Below, one piece after another: positions 55,510 to 61,926 of a stretch of 61,926 bases of DNA (positions are counted from its first letter, which is position 1; each line of letters opens with the position of its first letter). The translations under genes and the position numbers were made by a program. The DNA lies in assembly GCA_002705205.1 (NCBI GenBank), contig PAHP01000015.1, positions 1 to 61,926 on the forward strand. The letters are read 5' to 3'. A model generated the notes under the pieces. The model worked only from the letters and a program-made list of their open reading frames with translations, ran no database searches and was not told the DNA's origin. Source of the stretch: Flavobacteriales bacterium (GTDB lineage: Bacteria; Bacteroidota; Bacteroidia; Flavobacteriales; BACL11).

Positions 55510-56504
55510 TCTATAATTATTTTTTTCTCCACTGTGCCATCATCATAAACATAAAAAAGTATAGAGTTATTTTTCACTTCATTTTTTCTTCCTAGCATAT
55601 CTTTGATAGATAAAATTTTTCTTTCTGAATTTTGTTTAGTTATATTAATAGATGGTGTAGTAATACCATTAAGTTGATCTACGACAGCTAATCCATCACC
55701 TAATTCATAAAAATCTACTGTCACAAAATTGGGAAATTTATTAGTTTGTGTTTGACAGTCCAAAGCCCTATTAATAAAAAAAGGATTTGCATTAACATCA
55801 TTGGATTCATTGTAGAGGCCATAGCCTAACGTAGCGTCAGTGACAAAGTGATTTAAGATAAATAAATCATTTAACGGATCTCCTCTATTAAAATCACATG
55901 TAAAGTCATTGATCGTATTAACACTGAAATGAGTCTCTACTGCATGATTCCATATATAATGGTACCAATTTTGAGATCCATTTGCATCATCTTCATCAGT
56001 AAAGATTACAAGTCTATTGTCATTATCAATCATGTTCTGTAGAGTAGGCCAAGCTAGAGAATTATTATGAGTATATAAATAATTAGCTAATCCAGATTGG
56101 TTAATCTCATCCTCTATGTCATTAGCTGTTACATAGCACTCTAGAATGATTGTTACAATCTCATTTGGATTATTATCTAGAAATATTTTGATATCATTCA
56201 ATATATCAGATAACGGGATGTATCCTAGGGCAATTATTGAATGGTATGCCACTGGATTTCCAAATAAATCATTATAAACATCAATCATTAAGCCTCTAAC
56301 TCCATCATTTAATTGAGATGCTATATTATAGGTTTGATTAGGAAAGAATAATCCATCTTGATCTGAGTTAAATGCATTGTGTGTTGTTAAATAGGCTACT
56401 TCACTATATTGCTTTGAACATAAATCCAATGAACCATTACACTGCGCATAACTAATATGTAGTGAGGTTACTAGTATTAATAATATAGAGATAGTTTTTT
56501 TCAT
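55506..56504 (-). CDS. PI-PLC-X-like phosphodiesterase with possible T9SS tail
   Basis: A 332-residue secreted protein with a signal peptide (about 1-20, ending SYAQ). The PI-PLC X-type fold has TTHNAFNSDQDG (first catalytic His), GVRGLMIDVYND and VAYHSI (second His), followed by FLDNNPNEIVTIILECYV. The last ~40 residues (SERKILSIKDMLGRKN ... KIIIE) resemble a shortened T9SS-type sorting domain. It may cleave phospholipid headgroups. It is two bases from the M61 gene upstream and overlaps hpt downstream. Confidence 0.78.
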   Translation of the reverse strand: MKKTISILLILVTSLHISYAQCNGSLDLCSKQYSEVAYLTTHNAFNSDQDGLFFPNQTYNIASQLNDGVRGLMIDVYNDLFGNPVAYHSIIALGYIPLSDILNDIKIFLDNNPNEIVTIILECYVTANDIEDEINQSGLANYLYTHNNSLAWPTLQNMIDNDNRLVIFTDEDDANGSQNWYHYIWNHAVETHFSVNTINDFTCDFNRGDPLNDLFILNHFVTDATLGYGLYNESNDVNANPFFINRALDCQTQTNKFPNFVTVDFYELGDGLAVVDQLNGITTPSINITKQNSERKILSIKDMLGRKNEVKNNSILFYVYDDGTVEKKIIIE

Positions 56505-56506
56505 GT

Positions 56507-58213
56507 TTAATTATTACACCATACTTTTCTTAAAGTTAATTGTTCTTCTGTGGGTTCTTCTATTCTTACAATCTCTAATAGCTTGTAATGATTTCCAATA
56601 GTTAAAGGTATAGATTTTTCTGAAAACTTCTTTTTTATCATAAAGGTTGCTTCTGACTTGCAATCTTTAAGGATATCTGAAATTTTTCCTTCAATATCTT
56701 TGCCATCTACTTTTGTAATCTCATCTTCAGGTGCTATTCCCTTTTTATCTGTAACTGAATTTGGCTCTACTTTTTTAATAATTATTTTTCCATCCTCTTT
56801 AACTGCAATAAAACCAAAATACTGTGCACATAAGTTTGGGTTTTTTTTCTCTTTTAATTCTAATCCTACTATTTCTAAAGCGGCTTTTAAAGTTGGGATG
56901 TAATCCTGAGTCCCATAAATATGATCTTCAAAAATTTCAGCAACTTTCAGTCCTCCAAATTCAACGCAAATATTTCTAAAATCATCTTCAGAATATCCTT
57001 TTTCTACAAGTGCAAAGTCTTCATAAAGCTTTTTCATCACAGAGTGTAAACTATCTTTCCCTTCTGTATTGCGGATTATCTCCAGATCAACCATTAGCAT
57101 ACAAAGAGCAGCATCAGGATAAATTGATGTTTTTCTATCTGGAACTCCTAATTTGTAGCCATCTAACCAATTATCAAAACCACTATTAGCTACTGAAAGG
57201 TTAAATCTTCCATAATTTGTAAGGTGTCTTTCTAAATTCTGATTCTGAGTTTTTACAAATTCTTCCCAATTAAAAACACCAGAATTATAAAGCATTAAAT
57301 CTCCCATATAGGTAGTTACCCCTTCTGCAACAAATCCAGTTCTAAAATAGTTTTCTTTTGTAAAATTGTAGGGATACATCTCTTCAGGTCGGATTGCTTT
57401 TATGTTCCAAGTATGATATAACTCATGAGAACAAACACCTAATAGATCTTCATATCTTTTATCCATAATCTCATCACCAGGTCCTATTAAAAGAACAGTA
57501 TTTTTTGTGTGCTCTACTCCATGATAACTTTTATAAGGAGTAATTTGAAAGAAGAAGTGATATTCATCAACAGGGAAGCTCCCAAATTTATTTATTTGAC
57601 TCTTTGTAAATGCTGTAAAATCAGTTTTTAATTTTTTCCAATCTGGGTTGCATTTTCCTTGGAACCATAAATGAAATGTAATTTCATCAAGATTATAATT
57701 GTCATATTGCAGTGAATCAGAACAGATTATTGGCGATTCTGAAAGCAAATAATAACCTTTTACTGAAAGCATATTGTCATCTTGCTTCATTGAAGAAGCA
57801 ATCTTATAATTTTCTGGAATTTCTAAATTTATACTATATTCTTCTTCAATTCTGTCTACAATGTAAAACATACAATGTACAGGGTTTAAATATAATTGAT
57901 GCTCATCTAAATAACAAGCACCTGCATCTAATTGATTAGCATAATAATTATAGACAATTGTAATTTCTGCTGATCCTTTTGTTTCAACTTCCCATAGATC
58001 TTTTGTAATTTTCTTAAAAGATAGTGGATTGTTGTCCTCATCAAATGCAGCCCATTTTTGTATGTTTTGAGCAAAATTTGCAAGTTCATACCTTCCAGGT
58101 CTCCATGCTGAAAGTTGGAATTGCATTTTTTCTTTTCCTAATGTTCTTGCCGAAAGTTCAAAATCAACAAAGTGGCGGTGAGGATTGTTATATGAGATAT
58201 AATAATTTATCAT
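56507..58213 (-). CDS. M61-family glycyl aminopeptidase-like metallopeptidase
   Basis: From the ATG at 58213 the product is 568 residues. An N-terminal beta domain precedes the zinc motif HELYH at residues 263-267 (GVCSHELYHTWNIKAIRPEE, abbreviated), with the third-ligand Glu about 28 residues later (FVAEGVTTY). A PDZ domain lies near residues 465-540 (KVEPNSVTDKKGI). There is no signal peptide, so it should be cytoplasmic. The in-frame TTG at 58234 is close to the promoter box at 58232-58239 and is not used. It heads a nine-gene run. Confidence 0.88.
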   Translation of the reverse strand: MINYYISYNNPHRHFVDFELSARTLGKEKMQFQLSAWRPGRYELANFAQNIQKWAAFDEDNNPLSFKKITKDLWEVETKGSAEITIVYNYYANQLDAGACYLDEHQLYLNPVHCMFYIVDRIEEEYSINLEIPENYKIASSMKQDDNMLSVKGYYLLSESPIICSDSLQYDNYNLDEITFHLWFQGKCNPDWKKLKTDFTAFTKSQINKFGSFPVDEYHFFFQITPYKSYHGVEHTKNTVLLIGPGDEIMDKRYEDLLGVCSHELYHTWNIKAIRPEEMYPYNFTKENYFRTGFVAEGVTTYMGDLMLYNSGVFNWEEFVKTQNQNLERHLTNYGRFNLSVANSGFDNWLDGYKLGVPDRKTSIYPDAALCMLMVDLEIIRNTEGKDSLHSVMKKLYEDFALVEKGYSEDDFRNICVEFGGLKVAEIFEDHIYGTQDYIPTLKAALEIVGLELKEKKNPNLCAQYFGFIAVKEDGKIIIKKVEPNSVTDKKGIAPEDEITKVDGKDIEGKISDILKDCKSEATFMIKKKFSEKSIPLTIGNHYKLLEIVRIEEPTEEQLTLRKVWCNN

Positions 58214-58231
58214 TTGTATAGAAATAGGATA

Positions 58232-58239
58232 CAAACTTA
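58232..58239 (-). promoter_or_regulatory. Promoter -7 box of the nine-gene M61-to-aroA run
   Basis: The minus strand reads TAAGTTTG, 18 bases before the M61 ATG at 58213. Genes from here to aroA are separated by at most three bases, so this may be the only promoter for the run. Confidence 0.5.
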
Positions 58240-58286
58240 CACATTTTAAGGTGTTTTACCTCTTATAGAAAATGATACATTTTACG

Positions 58287-58294
58287 TACATTTG
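58287..58294 (+). promoter_or_regulatory. Promoter -7 box of the GT9-lpdA pair
   Basis: TACATTTG, 22 bases before the ATG at 58317. An earlier in-frame ATG (58272) is upstream of the box, so the shorter start is supported. Confidence 0.55.
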
Positions 58295-58316
58295 CAATAA
58301 CACGCAAAATTATATA

Positions 58317-59543
58317 ATGAGGAAAGAAACAGTAAAATATGATTGCAAGTATTTTGAGGGTCATATACCATGTAAACCAAATAAACAATTTGATTTGCAA
58401 TGTGATGACTGTTCTCATTATGATATAAGCCAATCAGCGATTACTTGTCTAGATACTAAGGAGTCATTACTACAAGAGATTTTTAATATTTGCGATTTTG
58501 TTAAACAAGATAAGCTAGTAATTCCTACTAAGATAATAGCCCAGTCAACTAGAATCTTATTTATAAAGTTAGGGGCAATTGGTGATGTTATTAGAACTAC
58601 ACCTCTTTTAGAGAGATATAAGCAAGAATATGGTAATTGCCATTTTACTTGGATTACACATAGTCCTCAAGTAATCCCTAAAGACAAGGTAGATGAGATT
58701 TATAAGTGGGATTCATCTTCTGTTACTTTTTTGTCAGATCAAGAATTTGATATTGCTGTAAATTTAGATAAAGATAAAGAAGCATGTATGTTATTGTCAT
58801 GTGTAGAGGCAAAAGAGAAATTTGGATTTATATGGAAAGATGGTCATATTAATACTGCTACTGATAAAGCAGAACATAAACTAATTACAGGACTTTTTGA
58901 TCATATTTCAAAGAGAAATACAAAGAACTATTTGGAGGAAATATTTGAGATATGTCATTTTGATTTTAGTGGCGAGGAATATATGATTAATCTTAATCAG
59001 AATATCAGTGATATTTGGGAAAAGAAACTTAAAGATTTAGCTGTAGGAAAAACTATTATTGGACTCAATACAGGTTGCGGATTAAGATGGAAAACACGTC
59101 TTTGGCCTTCAGAATACTGGATACAATGTATTAAAGAATTAGAAGCACAAGGTTATTTTTGCTTATTAATGGGTGGTCCTGATGAAGATGAGATGAATAG
59201 GTTTTATCAAAAAGAAACGAATGCAACTTATCTTGGTACTTTTAGTTTAGAAGAGTTTATCGCAATAACAAATAATACAGACATTATTGTAACTCCTGTG
59301 AGTATGATGATGCATATTGCATTGGCTCTTAAAAAACAGCTTATGCTTTTTCATAATATTTTTAATGTACACGAATTTGAACTTTATTCAAGAGGAATAA
59401 TTATTGAGCCTAAGAGCGGTTGTGATTGTTATTTTGGAAATTCTTGTAAGAGAGAAAAAAGTTGTATGTATGACATTTCAGTTCAAGATGTTTTAAGTAA
59501 TATTGCAGTTCTAAAAAAGAATTTAAAAAGAATAGGTATATGA
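58317..59543 (+). CDS. Glycosyltransferase family 9 (heptosyltransferase-like)
   Basis: From the ATG at 58317 the product is 408 residues. An N-terminal Cys-rich segment (about residues 9-35: CKYFEGHIPCKP and CDDCSHYD) precedes the GT9 fold, which starts with LFIKLGAIGDVIRTTPLLE and contains GLNTGCGLRWKTRLWPSEYW and LLMGGPDEDE. A cluster of Cys near residues 375-390 (SGCDCYFGNSCKREKSC) recalls other GT9 proteins. It probably adds a sugar to an LPS core or related glycan. The upstream ATG would lie ahead of the promoter. It overlaps lpdA by four bases. Confidence 0.85.
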   Translation: MRKETVKYDCKYFEGHIPCKPNKQFDLQCDDCSHYDISQSAITCLDTKESLLQEIFNICDFVKQDKLVIPTKIIAQSTRILFIKLGAIGDVIRTTPLLERYKQEYGNCHFTWITHSPQVIPKDKVDEIYKWDSSSVTFLSDQEFDIAVNLDKDKEACMLLSCVEAKEKFGFIWKDGHINTATDKAEHKLITGLFDHISKRNTKNYLEEIFEICHFDFSGEEYMINLNQNISDIWEKKLKDLAVGKTIIGLNTGCGLRWKTRLWPSEYWIQCIKELEAQGYFCLLMGGPDEDEMNRFYQKETNATYLGTFSLEEFIAITNNTDIIVTPVSMMMHIALALKKQLMLFHNIFNVHEFELYSRGIIIEPKSGCDCYFGNSCKREKSCMYDISVQDVLSNIAVLKKNLKRIGI

Positions 59544-60925
59544 ACTATGATGTAATAGTATTAGGAAGTGGTCCTGGAGGCTATGTAACAGCTATCCGTG
59601 CTTCTCAATTAGGTTTAAAAGTAGCGGTTGTTGAAAAAGAAAGCTTGGGAGGAATATGCTTAAATTGGGGATGTATCCCTACAAAGGCATTATTAAAATC
59701 TGCTCAGGTATTTGAGTATATTAATCACGCTGAAGATTTTGGAATATCAGTAAAAGATGTTAATGCAGATTTCTCGAATATTATTAAAAGGAGTAGGGAT
59801 GTTGCAGATGGAATGAGTAAGGGAATCTCCTACCTGCTAAAGAAGAATAAAGTGGAAGTAATAAATGGTTACGGAAAAGTAAAGAAAGGAAATAAAGTAT
59901 CCGTAACTGCAGATGGAAAATCAACTGAGTATTCTTCAAAGCATATTATTATTGCAACTGGAGCTAGAAGTAGAGAGTTACCTAATTTACCACAAGATGG
60001 TAAAAAAGTTATTGGATACAGAGAGGCTCTTATATTGCCAAAGGCTCCTAAAAAGATGGTAATTGTTGGATCTGGTGCAATTGGAGTAGAATTTGCATAT
60101 TTTTATAATGCAATGGGGTCTGATGTTACAATAGTAGAGTTTATGCCAAATATCGTTCCTGTTGAGGATGTTGATGTTTCAAAGCAATTGCAAAGATCTT
60201 TCAAGAAATCAGGGATTAAAATTATGACTAAATCATCTGTTGAGAAAGTAGATACTTCTGGTATAGGCTGCAAGGTACTTATAAAAACTCAAAAAGGTGA
60301 AGAGACAATTGAATGTGATGTAGTGCTTTCTGCTGTTGGGATTACTGCTAACATTGAAAATATTGGATTAGAAGAAGTGGGGATTAAAACGGATAAAGGC
60401 CGAATTATTGTTGATGATTATTACAATACTAATGTAAGTGGATATTATGCGATTGGTGATGTGTTGCCAAATCAAGCTCTTGCTCATGTTGCATCAGCAG
60501 AGGGGATTACTTGTGTAGAAAAGATTGCAGGACATAGTCCTGAACCTATTGATTATGGAAATATTCCAGGGTGTACTTATGCTAGCCCTGAAATTGCATC
60601 AGTTGGTATGACTGAGGCCGCTGCCAAAGAAGCCGGATATGAGATTAAAGTAGGGAAATTCCCTTTTACAGCTTCAGGAAAAGCATCTGCTGCAGGACAT
60701 AAAGATGGCTTTGTGAAAGTTATTTTTGATGCAAAATATGGAGAATGGTTAGGTTGCCATATGATTGGGTATAATGTTACAGAAATGATTGCTGAGGCAG
60801 TTGTTGCTCGTAAATTAGAAACTACAGGACATGAAGTGTTAAAGGCTGTTCATCCTCACCCAACTATGAGTGAAGCGGTTATGGAGGCAGTTGCTGATGC
60901 TTATGATGAGGTAATCCACATATAA
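59540..60925 (+). CDS. lpdA: Dihydrolipoyl dehydrogenase
   Basis: A 461-residue FAD flavoprotein that reoxidises dihydrolipoyl groups in 2-oxoacid dehydrogenase or glycine-cleavage complexes. The redox disulfide GGICLNWGCIPTKALL (Cys40 and Cys45), FAD motif VLGSGPGGYVTA, NAD motif IVGSGAIGVEFAY and the C-terminal HPHPTMSEA with the catalytic His are all intact. Partners E1/E2 are outside the window. It overlaps the GT9 gene by four bases. Confidence 0.95.
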   Translation: MNYDVIVLGSGPGGYVTAIRASQLGLKVAVVEKESLGGICLNWGCIPTKALLKSAQVFEYINHAEDFGISVKDVNADFSNIIKRSRDVADGMSKGISYLLKKNKVEVINGYGKVKKGNKVSVTADGKSTEYSSKHIIIATGARSRELPNLPQDGKKVIGYREALILPKAPKKMVIVGSGAIGVEFAYFYNAMGSDVTIVEFMPNIVPVEDVDVSKQLQRSFKKSGIKIMTKSSVEKVDTSGIGCKVLIKTQKGEETIECDVVLSAVGITANIENIGLEEVGIKTDKGRIIVDDYYNTNVSGYYAIGDVLPNQALAHVASAEGITCVEKIAGHSPEPIDYGNIPGCTYASPEIASVGMTEAAAKEAGYEIKVGKFPFTASGKASAAGHKDGFVKVIFDAKYGEWLGCHMIGYNVTEMIAEAVVARKLETTGHEVLKAVHPHPTMSEAVMEAVADAYDEVIHI

Positions 60926-60958
60926 CTGAAAGTTTCCGCTTAACTTTGTATTATGTTT

Positions 60959-61926
60959 TTATTGAATAATTAATTTTCTTTGTTCAATCTTAGTTCCACT
61001 TTTTAATTTAATAAAATAAATACCTTTTGGCTGACCATTTAGATCAATATGCTGTAGTCCTCCTATAATATTTTCTTCAGAAACTAACCTACCAAGCGTA
61101 GAGTAAATTTCAACTCTCATATCCTTAGCATCTGTTCGTATACTAAATATTCCTTTAGTTGGGTTTGGATAAATAGCAATATTAAAATTGCTATTATTTT
61201 CTTCAATAGCTAAAATGTTATCTCCATTAATATTTATATTATCTAGATAAAAATGGTTGCCATAATCATTAATAGCAACAAAACGGACCATAATTGTATC
61301 TCCATTTAGCCCCCAAGTACTTAAATTGATACTATCACTTGCCCAGCTTCCACAAGTAGGGACCCAGGCATTACTCTCATACGGAGCCGTTTGTAAATCA
61401 GGACCAATTGCACCATAAATAGAATCCCAAGTACTACCACAATCTGTAGATATATCAATTCGTAATCCATCATCATAACCACTTGCATAACCGGAATATG
61501 CATAATCATAAGTTAACCAGTTTTGCGCACTTACTCCATTTTCTAAGGATATCTTATTGCTAATTAAATAAGCCTCTTCACCAGGATATTGTATCCAGTA
61601 ATGATCAACATAGGTAGTAGTTGTGGGAAGACAATCTATTCCAAAATCAACAATAGTAGAGAGCCAGCTAAAAGATGGTGATTCTAATTCCCAAGCTGTA
61701 GGAGGGAAGTTGCTATTCTCAAAATCTTGAGCAAAATTACTTGTGTTTGTTATTAAAGATACTGAATCAGTATAGTGAATAAAATCAGTATACGATTGTG
61801 AGCTTGTCCCAAATGCATCAGTAACTGTTAAACTTACATCATAAGTTCCAGGCTCTGGATAAACAACAACTGGGTCTTCCTGAGAAGATGAAGAAGGAGT
61901 TCCTCCAGGGAAAGACCATTGCCAAG
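60959..61926 (-). CDS. C-terminal part of a T9SS cargo protein with PKD domain (5' end outside the window)
   Basis: The reading frame is open from the stop at 60959 to the window end, so only the last ~320 residues are visible. They start with a PKD domain (WQWSFPGGTPSSS, then GTYDVSLTVTDAFG), followed by a jelly-roll-like domain of the type seen in the M43 protease (STDCGSTWDSIYG) and end with a T9SS type A sorting domain (about the last 75 residues, IAIYPNPTKGIFSIRT to QRKLIIQ). Two shorter frames starting at 61291 and 61509 are fragments or shadows of this one. It is likely a secreted protease or adhesin; the catalytic part is not seen. Confidence 0.8.
   Translation of the reverse strand, partial: WQWSFPGGTPSSSSQEDPVVVYPEPGTYDVSLTVTDAFGTSSQSYTDFIHYTDSVSLITNTSNFAQDFENSNFPPTAWELESPSFSWLSTIVDFGIDCLPTTTTYVDHYWIQYPGEEAYLISNKISLENGVSAQNWLTYDYAYSGYASGYDDGLRIDISTDCGSTWDSIYGAIGPDLQTAPYESNAWVPTCGSWASDSINLSTWGLNGDTIMVRFVAINDYGNHFYLDNININGDNILAIEENNSNFNIAIYPNPTKGIFSIRTDAKDMRVEIYSTLGRLVSEENIIGGLQHIDLNGQPKGIYFIKLKSGTKIEQRKLIIQ

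Noticed and set aside
60929-60947. Possible terminator between lpdA and the partial cargo gene
   Set aside because: Only a six-base AT-rich stem (AAAGTT/AACTTT) is visible, too weak to call.
61321-61509. A separate minus-strand frame of 62 codons near the window end
   Set aside because: It is out of frame with, and fully inside, the PKD/T9SS cargo reading frame that continues open to the window edge.

Overview
The window is ordinary chromosomal DNA from a Bacteroidota bacterium, most likely of the order Flavobacteriales and probably marine. The sequence is strongly AT-rich. Promoters follow the Bacteroidota pattern (a TAnnTTTG box, sometimes with TTG/TTTG about 19 bases upstream) and purine-rich Shine-Dalgarno sites are rare. 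There is a gldJ / porP-sprF-like / porU / porV type IX secretion (T9SS) and gliding locus, and several secreted proteins carry C-terminal T9SS sorting domains. An NhaD-type sodium/proton antiporter agrees with a saline habitat. I see no prophage, insertion sequence, integron, CRISPR array or rRNA. No gene-free stretch exceeds about 150 bases.

Layout. 1-8 kb, minus strand: tRNA-Val, then (in transcription order) anmK, an amino-acid dehydrogenase, a MscS channel, nhaD, exbB, exbD, a TonB-like protein and folC. 8.1-12.8 kb, plus strand: an acyl-CoA dehydrogenase followed directly by a Wza-like SLBB exporter and a Wzz-like protein. 12.8-21.5 kb: murF, gldJ and a porP/sprF-like gene on the minus strand, diverging from porU, porV and ispF on the plus strand. 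22-27.7 kb, minus: a DUF4442 protein, a 2-Cys peroxiredoxin, and a compact run ung, L,D-transpeptidase, rmuC, rlmB-like, methyltransferase, a 28-codon ORF and a P-loop protein. 27.8-32.4 kb, plus: a 40-residue lipoprotein, lipA and a very large M43 metalloprotease with internal repeats. 32.5-37.9 kb, minus: lpxK, purine nucleoside phosphorylase, a T9SS cargo protein, gatB and lpxH. 37.9-49 kb: nif3, a zinc-ribbon protein and a TPR protein (plus); an OmpP1/FadL-like protein and a Tyr-rich lipoprotein (minus); proS, an unknown gene, tRNA-Glu, rpsT, a deacetylase-like protein, upp and yjjG (plus). 49-58.2 kb, minus: a nine-gene run, M61 peptidase, PI-PLC-like, hpt, adk, obg, PAP2, pafA, aroB, aroA. 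58.3-60.9 kb, plus: a GT9 glycosyltransferase and lpdA. The window ends inside a minus-strand PKD/T9SS cargo gene.

How it fits together. Much of the window is housekeeping: cell wall (murF, anmK, L,D-transpeptidase), lipid A (lpxH, lpxK), nucleotide salvage (hpt, adk, upp, purine nucleoside phosphorylase, yjjG), the shikimate pathway (aroA, aroB), lipoate-dependent metabolism (lipA, lpdA), translation (proS, gatB, rpsT, obg) and DNA repair (ung, rmuC). Secretion genes and their cargo are interleaved with it. Genes are packed tightly: many start/stop overlaps, convergent genes sharing the four bases of their stop codons, and promoters that abut terminators or start codons.

The points most worth a second look are the Asp/Ser/Thr-rich repeat block that appears to split a PKD domain in the M43 protease, a recurring arrangement in which the promoter box ends 4-5 bases before the start codon (suggesting leaderless transcripts), the operon containing three phosphoesterase-type proteins, and two very small ORFs. 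I did not find strong evidence for an entirely new multi-gene system.
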